Shown piece after piece: positions 7,726-15,014 of a stretch of DNA of 63,198 nt. The stretch spans positions 1 to 63,198 of the forward strand of contig JAJXUE010000012.1 in the NCBI GenBank assembly GCA_021783135.1, given 5' to 3'. The notes under the pieces were generated by a model, which had not been told where the DNA came from, made no database searches, and worked only from the letters and a program-made list of their open reading frames with translations. Both the position numbers and the translations under genes were made by a program. Origin of the DNA: Bacillota bacterium. Its GTDB lineage: Bacteria > Bacillota > Desulfitobacteriia > Desulfitobacteriales > JAJXUE01. How positions within the stretch are numbered: the stretch's first letter is position 1; the number at the start of each line of letters is the position of its first letter.

Positions 7726-7935
7726 ATGAAGATGAAGGATTTTTTCAAAATTAAAGCTATCGAAGGAGGGTTGACGATGGCCGAGGTGGTCCGACAGATA
7801 AATAAAAAATTCAACCGTAACGACTCTTTACAAAATTTGAATGGTAAGTTGGTCCGCGAGACGCTAAAATATTCGGAAGCGTTGGAGATTGCGGAGATTT
7901 TAAACTTTGAAATCGTGTGGCAAAAAAAGGATTAA
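7726..7935 (+). CDS. Small phage-type HTH protein (XRE-like)
   Basis: 69 aa. TMAEVVRQINKKF followed by KLVRETLKYSEALEIAEIL matches the layout of small Cro/XRE-type helix-turn-helix proteins whose last helices pack as a dimer, ending with FEIVWQKK. GGGTGA lies about 10 bp before ATG 7726. It lies immediately upstream of the secreted-protein operon, with a GATAA-TTATC palindrome between them, and could control that operon. The assignment rests on the helix pattern only. Confidence 0.55.
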   Translation: MKMKDFFKIKAIEGGLTMAEVVRQINKKFNRNDSLQNLNGKLVRETLKYSEALEIAEILNFEIVWQKKD

Positions 7936-7975
7936 CATTTTTCGATAAATTATCAAAAAAAGAGGAGTGAAAAAA

Positions 7976-8863
7976 GTGAGAAAACTATTTTTAACGTTTC
8001 TAATTGCTACGGTCTTGCTTGTCACATCAATCGCCCCCGCGCTGGCGGCACCGAGGTACGATACGTGGATGGGGAGCACTTGGCCGCCCGTGGTGAGTGG
8101 GTGGCAGGTTGTTTCTAGCGATGGAAGTTCCACGCTTGATGTTAAATTCACTGATCCCCATGTAAATGGAGACGCAATCGGCCCCATCGCCGACCAGTCC
8201 TCCCAATACCCCGACTGGAACCAACCCAATAACATGGACATAATTTTGTACGCGCAAAATCACGGCTATCAACTGCCGATGGATTCGATATTTGGCCGTG
8301 CCAGTACCACTCCGGGGGTTTTTTATCCCGCAAACGATACCGCTGTTGCGACCTACACTCCCCAAATTTTGAGTATCATCGAAAAATCTGGATACACCCC
8401 GCAGGATTTCTTGAACGCAGGTGCAAATCCGTTGCCAAGTAAATCCGCGACGACCCCTAAACCAACACCGGCATCAGTAAAAACGGTTGTGGTTGCAACC
8501 CCTAAATCTGAGCCAACTAAAACTGTTGTGGCGACCACACCTGCCCCCGTAAAAAAAGTGAATGTAACTCCTGCAAAGGTCGTGGTAGTAACAAATGCTA
8601 CGGTGAGTTTAGCCGAAGCTAAGTCACACTCCGATGTACTAAAAGACCCGAAGTCACCTGCCAGCCAAGCCCTTGGTCGACTGCAAGATCAACAAAGCAA
8701 TATCTCCGACCAACAAGCGCAAGCCTATAACAATTGGCGGGATGAAAAAATAGCCATCTCTGCCGCAATCTGCATATTTTTATTTGTTTTATTTGTACTG
8801 ACTTACCTGATTCTGTATCGTCTTGATTGGCTCAAAAAAATCTTTAGAATCGGGAGGGGTTAG
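7976..8863 (+). CDS. Exported, membrane-anchored Pro/Thr-rich protein
   Basis: GTG 7976 is preferred over GTG 7967, which overlaps the GAGGAG site. The signal peptide RKLFLTFLIATVLLVTSIAPALA is cleaved after ALA. An extracellular domain follows (about 25-150, rich in W, D and P), then a low-complexity Thr/Lys/Pro/Val stalk (about 150-200, repeats of TVV and PKPTPA), a helical segment and a C-terminal transmembrane helix (AAICIFLFVLFVLTYLILY) with a basic tail. This is a surface protein displayed on a stalk. It is the first gene of a five- or six-gene operon; the next gene begins 2 bp after its stop. Function unknown. Confidence 0.7.
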   Translation: MRKLFLTFLIATVLLVTSIAPALAAPRYDTWMGSTWPPVVSGWQVVSSDGSSTLDVKFTDPHVNGDAIGPIADQSSQYPDWNQPNNMDIILYAQNHGYQLPMDSIFGRASTTPGVFYPANDTAVATYTPQILSIIEKSGYTPQDFLNAGANPLPSKSATTPKPTPASVKTVVVATPKSEPTKTVVATTPAPVKKVNVTPAKVVVVTNATVSLAEAKSHSDVLKDPKSPASQALGRLQDQQSNISDQQAQAYNNWRDEKIAISAAICIFLFVLFVLTYLILYRLDWLKKIFRIGRG

Positions 8864-8865
8864 CT

Positions 8866-11418
8866 TTGGCAAAACGATTAATAGCTTTTTTGGTCGCCAT
8901 AGCCACGTTGATTTACCCATCCATGGCTATGGCTGCCACTCAAAACACCAGTATCGTAACTTGGGGTAACGACTACCAACGCGGAGCTTCAGTGCAAGCT
9001 CAATCGTCGCTTGACCCGTGGACGATCCCAGTCGGTTCATCTTCCCCTGTTAGTTATGCCTCTGACCCTATCACAATTAATATTCCGAGCCTCGACGAGA
9101 CATATGCCCCTGACCCCGTAACGGGAGCGGTACTAAAACCCGGTGTTTTTACTTTTGGACAGTGGAGCTCGACTACGCCAATTTTTGCTGATGGCAAGAT
9201 GTGGCAATACACCTGGGATGACGGGGGGTGGGGTCACTTATGGGCTTATACGGTAAAAGCGAGTGATCTAACGCCGAACCATACATTTTCGCTGACTGGA
9301 GCGGATTTGGTACAAAGTTTTATGTGTGGCACAAACTCTAATACCAACTTCGCGGACGCACCAAGCGGAGTTTCTATCTCAAGTGACTCTGCCCATCCAT
9401 GGATGTCTGTCTCAGCTGGATCAAATTTGTACTGGTGGCCGACGGGGAACCCGTCAGCAATGCTATCGCAACCAATTCTTGGTCCGACCGACAATGATGT
9501 TTGCTCATCATCACCGTTAATCACGCCAAATAATTTTGATATGGTTGGCGATTTCAATGGTGGTTTTACGTCCATCAATCTTACAACAAGTATCCCGTTC
9601 CGCTCCGACGTTACCCATGCAGATTTCAACGTCAACGGTCAACCCAACCCTAACGATGCCGGTTCGTCTATCACCTCTTCTCCGGCGTGGAACCCTGTAT
9701 CGGGGACAGCTTGGTTTGGTGTCGCTTCGTATGCTGACCCACGGTTGATTTCATTTAATCCGGCGACAGATCAAACTTTTGTCACCGATAAAATTGCCGG
9801 TGGTCAAAAAATATATGATCCAGTGTGGTCGCCTACGCCGGTAGACCCGGTGAACGGTAATGTTTTTGCGACCGACATGGGCGGAAACGCCTACGAGTGG
9901 AATTCGAGCGGGACTCCTGTAGCGAAATGGATTACTTCTCAAGGCGATTTTAACCCGATCGATAATATGGCATTGGTGAGAGATTCAAGCGGGAGAGATC
10001 ACATTTCGTGGATCGATATGAATAATTATTTAGAGAACGCAATTGCCCCATCGGGGACACCGTGGACAGAATCATACAGTAAGTCATTGGGTGGATCGTT
10101 CACAGCTCAAGACCCTCAATTTGTCCTTGCTAAGAGCGGGGATTACATAGGCGAGGGGTTCGTTGATCCATTTGGGGGATTCATTGAGTATTCACTAAAT
10201 GCTGTACCGGCGAGTTCGACAACTCCACCGGAATGGGGACGAATTGACTTTGCCAATTTTGGCATTTTGGGATCAAGTGACAATTATTTAAATACAATAT
10301 TCGACATTAATTTAGGTAACACTTCAACTACGTCTAACGCCTGTTACACTTGGTCCAATAGTGCGGGAGATCAAAAACCAGGTATAGTTATTTTTTTAAT
10401 GTCCTCTCCATCGCTCGAATTAAAAGTGGAAGGCCCATATGGAAGCACCCCGGTTGTACCGTCGTCATCCCCACCTCAGCAGACGTATGGGATGACCGGC
10501 GAACAAAAATCACTTACGTTTTATGCGCCGGGTTTACAACCACTAAATCCCGGTACGTATACAGGGGCGTTTATAATCACCGGCTTTCCGGACGGCAGCT
10601 CAAAGACTATACCGATTGATCTCGATAACTCTGTGCCAGACCCGCTGGACAGCACCCAATCGGCGGCTACCAACAGCCAGGCGGCCATACTGACCTTACC
10701 CAATTCAACCTCAACTTACACTCTGAACATAACAGAGAAACTTTATAATAACGGAGTGGACACAGGTTTGGCATCACCAATTATTCAAATTTTTGTTGTC
10801 CCGACAATACCGAAATTTTCATCAACCGGTAATCTCACCTTAACATCCTTCCGCGACGGTAATATTAACAATTTAGGTCTCGATAAAGCCGGGAATGAAA
10901 ATATGATGACCGGAGAACCTTTACAAGCGAGATTCGGAGATACCATGCTGGCTGATTTGGTGGTTAGCGTACCGCCACCGCCAAGCGGTTATCAGTACAA
11001 TACTGCGGCCATGACAGCAAAAGTAATTTACCCTCAAGACGTGCCTAAGCCAACCGGCACGGGTACGGCGGGAAACAACCTGAACCATTACATGCGTACC
11101 GTTACACTTCAACCCAATACCCGTGCTGGCAGTAACAATAACAACGTTTCCATACTTGACCAGGTGGCACATTTCCCCGTTGAATGGCCTACGTGGAGAC
11201 CGCCCGTCGAAAAGGCTAACTGGACATGGGACGGTGAGCTGGAGTCTGATTGGACGGTCACGGGGAACTACAAGCAGTTTGTGGGAGGTAAGCACCCGCA
11301 TTGGAACTACTTACCGTTCACCTATGGCGGTACAACGTATTCGCAGGAGTGTCAAATTGTCTACACTGAAATATTTTATATGATACCAGGAAGCGCAAGG
11401 GAACCGTGGATGCGGTAA
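8866..11418 (+). CDS. Large secreted protein, possible beta-propeller
   Basis: 850 aa with a signal peptide (AKRLIAFLVAIATLIYPSMAMA). TTG start at 8866, with GGGAGGGG across the previous stop. The body is rich in W, G, N, S and T, with recurring blocks such as SSPAWNPVSGTAWFGVASYADPR and PVWSPTPVDPVNGNVFATD that resemble beta-propeller blades over about residues 60-480, then immunoglobulin-like beta-sandwich segments (about 540-770). No anchor or sortase motif is seen, so it is probably released or held by the neighbouring membrane proteins. No known family was recognised. A cargo gene of element B. Confidence 0.65.
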   Translation: MAKRLIAFLVAIATLIYPSMAMAATQNTSIVTWGNDYQRGASVQAQSSLDPWTIPVGSSSPVSYASDPITINIPSLDETYAPDPVTGAVLKPGVFTFGQWSSTTPIFADGKMWQYTWDDGGWGHLWAYTVKASDLTPNHTFSLTGADLVQSFMCGTNSNTNFADAPSGVSISSDSAHPWMSVSAGSNLYWWPTGNPSAMLSQPILGPTDNDVCSSSPLITPNNFDMVGDFNGGFTSINLTTSIPFRSDVTHADFNVNGQPNPNDAGSSITSSPAWNPVSGTAWFGVASYADPRLISFNPATDQTFVTDKIAGGQKIYDPVWSPTPVDPVNGNVFATDMGGNAYEWNSSGTPVAKWITSQGDFNPIDNMALVRDSSGRDHISWIDMNNYLENAIAPSGTPWTESYSKSLGGSFTAQDPQFVLAKSGDYIGEGFVDPFGGFIEYSLNAVPASSTTPPEWGRIDFANFGILGSSDNYLNTIFDINLGNTSTTSNACYTWSNSAGDQKPGIVIFLMSSPSLELKVEGPYGSTPVVPSSSPPQQTYGMTGEQKSLTFYAPGLQPLNPGTYTGAFIITGFPDGSSKTIPIDLDNSVPDPLDSTQSAATNSQAAILTLPNSTSTYTLNITEKLYNNGVDTGLASPIIQIFVVPTIPKFSSTGNLTLTSFRDGNINNLGLDKAGNENMMTGEPLQARFGDTMLADLVVSVPPPPSGYQYNTAAMTAKVIYPQDVPKPTGTGTAGNNLNHYMRTVTLQPNTRAGSNNNNVSILDQVAHFPVEWPTWRPPVEKANWTWDGELESDWTVTGNYKQFVGGKHPHWNYLPFTYGGTTYSQECQIVYTEIFYMIPGSAREPWMR

Positions 11419-11439
11419 AAAAAAAGGAATGTGGATGCG

Positions 11440-11892
11440 ATGAGAAAATTAATCAAAAACGAAAATGGCTTCGTCGGAATATACATCATGGGTATGATCC
11501 TGATTCTGGTAATTGCGACAATGGCGGTCTATTACGCGGTTGCCGGCGAAGCTTATGACATTCGCGAGTATGCGTTATCTCAAATTGAGCAAGCTGGTGA
11601 GTACACATTGTACGCAGACGCGGAATATGACTTAACTAACAACAAATTTGTCGTTTCAGCAAACACAGCAACTTTAGAGCAGACATTTGAAAGTCGGATA
11701 AATCTAAATCACTACACGATCACAAAGTTTCAAATTTTAGACAAGGGTGCCCCTGATCCGATGGGGTACCCTATGGCCCAACCGGGAATTTATGTACAAA
11801 TGAATTTACCAATGGCCGGGTATAACATTCCCGTGGGTGAGGAGATTGATTTACCGCCTTATAATTCCGAAACGAAAGTGTGGGTAAAGTGA
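11440..11892 (+). CDS. TadE/pilin-like membrane-anchored protein
   Basis: ATG 11440 fits the AAGGA site at 11424-11428 better than GTG 11431. A short cytoplasmic start ending NENGFVGIY leads into one transmembrane helix (IMGMILILVIATMAVYYAVAG) and an extracellular domain of about 115 residues. This resembles TadE/TadG-type pseudopilins, in which a hydrophobic N-terminal helix anchors an exported globular part, but there is no clear prepilin peptidase site. It sits between two secreted-protein genes and may help build or export the surface complex. Confidence 0.5.
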   Translation: MRKLIKNENGFVGIYIMGMILILVIATMAVYYAVAGEAYDIREYALSQIEQAGEYTLYADAEYDLTNNKFVVSANTATLEQTFESRINLNHYTITKFQILDKGAPDPMGYPMAQPGIYVQMNLPMAGYNIPVGEEIDLPPYNSETKVWVK

Positions 11893-11911
11893 AATGGAAG
11901 GAAGAAAAAGT

Positions 11912-12220
11912 ATGAAGAAGATAATTATTATATCGGTTGTATTTATTGTATTAATCGCAGTTGTGATTAGCGTCGGTCGGTCAGTTATCCATAAAAATAT
12001 TCAAAATGACTTGACACGGGCCGAGGCCACGACCAAAATGAACGATCCTAGCGGGTATGTACCATTTTATTCTAATCTCACCGAAAATGAATTTCTGCAC
12101 GATTACAATCCGCGAAAAGGTAAAATAACAAATTGGAAATTTACAAATGGCCAGATTTCTGCGACGATCGACTACCCGTTTTTTGGTAGCGTGACCGCAA
12201 CAATTGCCGGAAAAACGTGA
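11912..12220 (+). CDS. Small membrane-anchored hypothetical protein
   Basis: 102 aa from ATG 11912; GGAAGGAAG at about 11896-11904 makes this start better than ATG 11894. The N-terminal transmembrane helix (KKIIIISVVFIVLIAVVISVG) is followed by an external hydrophilic domain. Family unknown. It is tightly spaced after the pilin-like gene and 19 bp before the next start, so it is co-transcribed with the surface-protein operon. Confidence 0.55.
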   Translation: MKKIIIISVVFIVLIAVVISVGRSVIHKNIQNDLTRAEATTKMNDPSGYVPFYSNLTENEFLHDYNPRKGKITNWKFTNGQISATIDYPFFGSVTATIAGKT

Positions 12221-12239
12221 TTTTAAGGGAGGTTTCTCA

Positions 12240-12857
12240 ATGTATAAATTTATTGCCGAAGGTCAGCCATACGAGCAAAACATTTTGCTAATTGATTTGC
12301 AAACCGGTGATCACATCACAGCTGACAACCCGAGAGAAGCTGTAGCCGGATATCTGCGAAATCCAGATTACACAGATATCCAAGACGGTGGCGTAGCCGC
12401 TTACATTCGCCAAAAAATGGGACAAGACCTGCGCGACACAGCACCCCTCTCGTTCGGTCGAGTGTTCAAAGTTGAGATCGGCTTTTCGACCGACCGAGAG
12501 TTTCTCAAAGGGTTGGCTCTGAACGGTGTGATAGCCCTGTATGAACGCGATGGGTCGTACCGTGTACGGCCGGAGCCGCCGGGCTTGCCGCCTATTCACC
12601 AACATTGCTTGGAATGCGTTTTTAATGCAGGGAACGAGAAATGTAGCCAGTTCGAAGTTTGGAGTGATTCTGACGGTATCAGTTGTATGGGCTTTGCTCG
12701 GCCTGATTTGCCGGCGACTGATGTGACCGAATCCGGTAATCCGGCATTTTTACTGATTGATTTTGGGCATCCAGAAATTACGGACCCCGACTACTGGCAG
12801 CCAGCAAGTCAGGAAGAATTGGATCAAGCGATGGCAGATAGGCCGGAGGACGATTAA
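12240..12857 (+). CDS. Hypothetical protein with Cys cluster
   Basis: 205 aa from ATG 12240, placed by AAGGGAGG at 12225-12232. A soluble protein without signal peptide. The central HQHCLEC and KCSQF residues and a later Cys before MGF suggest a small metal-binding site (about residues 120-150). The C-terminus is acidic (EELDQAMADRPEDD). No family is recognised. It follows the membrane protein closely and may be the cytoplasmic member of the operon. Confidence 0.55.
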   Translation: MYKFIAEGQPYEQNILLIDLQTGDHITADNPREAVAGYLRNPDYTDIQDGGVAAYIRQKMGQDLRDTAPLSFGRVFKVEIGFSTDREFLKGLALNGVIALYERDGSYRVRPEPPGLPPIHQHCLECVFNAGNEKCSQFEVWSDSDGISCMGFARPDLPATDVTESGNPAFLLIDFGHPEITDPDYWQPASQEELDQAMADRPEDD

Positions 12858-12889
12858 CTTCAACTCAAGTGCTGGAGGTATAAACAAAA

Positions 12890-13552
12890 ATGACAGATTT
12901 CGTTATTGACCCGCACGACCCACGACTTGACTGCTACAAAACCGAAACGAGCGCACAGATTGAACTGCTCGACAAAATCAAAGCTAAACTAGCCTCAACC
13001 TGCAACCAAATAAAAATTATTGTTGGTGACGTTGAGGCCATCATACTCGATCTCAATTTCGACACTGAACTATTCAGTCTTTATGTTATTTGCACAACCA
13101 AAATTGGGACTGTAAAATTGTTCGATTTTCACAGGTTCTCAATTTCATCCGAAACACAAAATGATAAAATCATATACAAAATACTTAACTTTAACACAGT
13201 TGAAGTATTGGCCGAAATAATACTGCCCTTCGCAACAAACTCGTTTGAATTGGATCAGCGGATTGCTAAACGAATTGCCGTGCTTAAACAAAAAATTAAA
13301 GAACATGGTCAGGTTACGAAAGTTGTTATTCTTGACAACGAACAGGTTTATACTGTTGCCACCGTGAACTTTGACCCCAAATTAAAAATACTGGCGATTT
13401 CCACCACCACCGGAGAATCGTTTCAATTTATCGCCTTTGGTCTTGACACAAACAAAAACGAGAATAATGACGTCCAAGAGTATATCCGTGATTTGGGCAC
13501 GGTTAAATTGTTGGCCACTCTCGTTTTTGAAGGCCAAAAACACTTCTTTTAA
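12890..13552 (+). CDS. Hypothetical protein with internal duplication
   Basis: 220 aa starting at ATG 12890 with a GGAGG site. Two related halves are visible: KIIVGDVEAIILDLNFDTELFSLYVI with TVKLFDF, and TKVVILDNEQVYTVATVNFDPKLKILAI with SFQFIAF. The shared V-x-D-x-E...FD-x-x-L pattern implies a duplicated beta-rich domain. No signal peptide; family unknown. Last gene of the cargo operon, followed by a repeat-rich intergenic region. Confidence 0.55.
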   Translation: MTDFVIDPHDPRLDCYKTETSAQIELLDKIKAKLASTCNQIKIIVGDVEAIILDLNFDTELFSLYVICTTKIGTVKLFDFHRFSISSETQNDKIIYKILNFNTVEVLAEIILPFATNSFELDQRIAKRIAVLKQKIKEHGQVTKVVILDNEQVYTVATVNFDPKLKILAISTTTGESFQFIAFGLDTNKNENNDVQEYIRDLGTVKLLATLVFEGQKHFF

Positions 13553-13622
13553 CTGCTGAATTGTCACGACAATCAACAATTTTAAATGGCACTTTCTGAC
13601 CGATGAACTTTTTACTCGGGGA

Positions 13623-13658
13623 GACTCCAAAACCCTAGGGGCAGTAGGTTTTGGAGTC
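13623..13658 (+). terminator. Strong hairpin downstream of the cargo operon
   Basis: GACTCCAAAACC (13623-13634) and GGTTTTGGAGTC (13647-13658) pair perfectly. There is no T-run, so this may be an RNA-stabilising or protein-binding hairpin rather than a classical terminator. Confidence 0.45.
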
Positions 13659-13718
13659 TATCACTAATTGATAATTTATGAGATGTAATAATGTTTCAAA
13701 TGTCGTGTTGATTACCAT

Positions 13719-13845
13719 CACAATTCAGCAGTTTAAAAGCCGAGATGTAACAGCAGTTAAACTGCTGAATTGTAAAGTCCGTTTAACTGACGAGTTGTAA
13801 CAACAGTTTAACTGCTGAATTATCTCAACAGTTAAACTGTTGAGA
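13719..13845. repeat. Cluster of CAGTTAAACTG palindromes
   Basis: CAGCAGTT-A-AACTGCTG (13751-13767), CAACAGTTTAACTGCTG (13801-13817) and TCTCAACAGTT-A-AACTGTTGAGA (13823-13845), plus half sites near 13726 and 13551. Their location directly upstream of a ribbon-helix-helix gene suggests operators for that protein, or iterons. Confidence 0.55.
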
Positions 13846-13857
13846 TATAACGACAAT

Positions 13858-13888
13858 CGCAGATGCCACAAGGGTTTGCGGTTTTTTT
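13858..13888 (+). terminator. Terminator-like hairpin just before the ribbon-helix-helix gene
   Basis: CGCAGATGCC and GGGTTTGCG form an imperfect stem followed by seven T residues, 15 bp before the next start. It either ends upstream transcripts or attenuates the downstream gene. Confidence 0.5.
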
Positions 13889-13903
13889 AAGGGAGGAATA
13901 GAA

Positions 13904-14101
13904 ATGAATAAAAAAGTTAACCTACAAATTTGGGTAGCTCCTGACCTGGTGGATCGAATTAATCGCGCCGCCGACCTATCCGGTCTGGACAGAAACGAAT
14001 TCGTCAGGGCAGCATTGAGCGAACATATACGCGATAAGTACGAACAAACATACCGTTTGGCCGAGAGAATAGCTGAAAAATTGGTTCAAAATGGAATGTA
14101 A
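13904..14101 (+). CDS. Ribbon-helix-helix DNA-binding protein (CopG-like)
   Basis: 65 aa. A beta strand (KVNLQIWVAP) is followed by DLVDRINRAADLSGLDRNEFVRAALSEHI, the two-helix pattern of ribbon-helix-helix repressors, and a basic C-terminal helix. AGGGAGG precedes ATG 13904. Such proteins regulate plasmid copy number or act as antitoxins; no toxin gene follows. The palindrome cluster upstream is a natural operator candidate. Monocistronic, with a strong terminator right after the stop. Confidence 0.75.
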   Translation: MNKKVNLQIWVAPDLVDRINRAADLSGLDRNEFVRAALSEHIRDKYEQTYRLAERIAEKLVQNGM

Positions 14102-14106
14102 TTTTG

Positions 14107-14142
14107 ATAACATTCTCATGCGAATGAGAATGTTATTTTTTT
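14107..14142 (+). terminator. Rho-independent terminator
   Basis: ATAACATTCTCAT, loop GCGA, ATGAGAATGTTAT, then seven T residues: a 13-bp perfect stem ending the ribbon-helix-helix transcript. 14143-14367 contains no other supported gene. Confidence 0.9.
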
Positions 14143-14367
14143 AAAAAGTTGACCTACCCTCACCGGGGGGTTTTTAGGCGCGTGTCAAATAAAAATGCCA
14201 TTCTAATTAGCATGTATAATTCAAGTGATTCGCTACTTAAAAACGACAGCATCCGTATCAAGTAATGAGTGCTGCTGTTTGATATGGGAGTAAAGGAAAA
14301 TCCGTCTTTTTGTTGAAATAGTTTGTATAATATTGCAAAAATATTAAAAAGGATTGGTGGGTTAGAA

Positions 14368-14604
14368 ATGTCTAAATTCGTTTGCGAAAAATTGACCATA
14401 AGCGAAGTTGAAGGTATCTTAGCCGAGGTAAAATCAACGATGGAGATGGAAGAATTTGTTCTAACTGAAACAGAAATTGAAGTGTTGCGTAAATTTCTGT
14501 CAGGTAAAATTTCAGAAGAACAGGTTTTTGAGTTGTTTGAAATACCGTCCGCAAACCCACGCGAAGCGGAACTTTTAAAAAAATATTTTGCCGATCGGTC
14601 TTGA
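14368..14604 (+). CDS. Small protein with VbhA-antitoxin-like helices
   Basis: 78 aa from ATG 14368; the GGTGGG site at about 14355 favours this over ATG 14323. The sequence is acidic and helical. EVEGILAEVKSTMEMEEFVLTETEIEVLRKFLSGKISEEQVFELF resembles the VbhA-type antitoxin domain (helix, then L-x-G-x-I-S-x-E-x). No Fic toxin is nearby. It is the gene immediately upstream of the tracrRNA and cas9, so it may be an orphan antitoxin, a Cas9-associated regulator or unrelated. Family call is tentative. Confidence 0.5.
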   Translation: MSKFVCEKLTISEVEGILAEVKSTMEMEEFVLTETEIEVLRKFLSGKISEEQVFELFEIPSANPREAELLKKYFADRS

Positions 14605-14803
14605 GACACTAACTCTTGTAATTATAAAGCTAATTCCGGTTCAATAAATATCCATGTGTCAAGTTATTCGTACTTTGATTTTCGTACTAATTATTGGACT
14701 GTTTTGTGCACGCTTATTAGATTTTTGACAGCACTTCGCAAAAGTCCGCTAAACAGGTGTTTATTGGACTTTTAAAGGATTTTCATAAAGTTTAAAAAAT
14801 ATC

Positions 14804-14831
14804 TTGACAACATTGCTATTTAGTTTAGAAT
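14804..14831 (+). promoter_or_regulatory. tracrRNA promoter
   Basis: TTGACA (14804-14809) and TAGAAT (14826-14831) with 16-bp spacing. The predicted start site at about 14838 coincides with the first base of the anti-repeat. Confidence 0.75.
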
Positions 14832-14837
14832 TATATT

Positions 14838-14928
14838 TGCATACTATATCAAGGTTTGAGCAGGTTGCTGTAATAAGGCAACATGCCGTGGAGCTCTAAG
14901 CCGGTCATTTTGACCGGCTTATCTCTTT
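14838..14928 (+). ncRNA. tracrRNA of the type II-C CRISPR system
   Basis: The anti-repeat GCATACTATATCAAGGTTTG (14839-14858) matches the plus-strand array repeat at 18 of 20 positions, and CTGTAAT (14868-14874) matches the repeat end after a small bulge. A nexus-like stem (GGCAACATGCC) and a terminal hairpin AAGCCGGTCA / TGACCGGCTT (14898-14920) with a U-rich tail follow. It would pair with crRNAs transcribed from the opposite strand of the array and bind Cas9. It lies just upstream of cas9 on the same strand, behind a consensus promoter. Confidence 0.88.
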
Positions 14929-15014
14929 ATCTAAAGAATTCTCTATAATATATTGAATTAAGTTGGCAATAAATATACAATAATGTAAAATAGTGCATTT
15001 TGGGGGAGTGGCGT

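Noticed and set aside
9246-11301. Minus-strand frames opposite the large secreted protein
   Set aside because: Shadows of a real coding frame with a signal peptide and good start; no ribosome sites.
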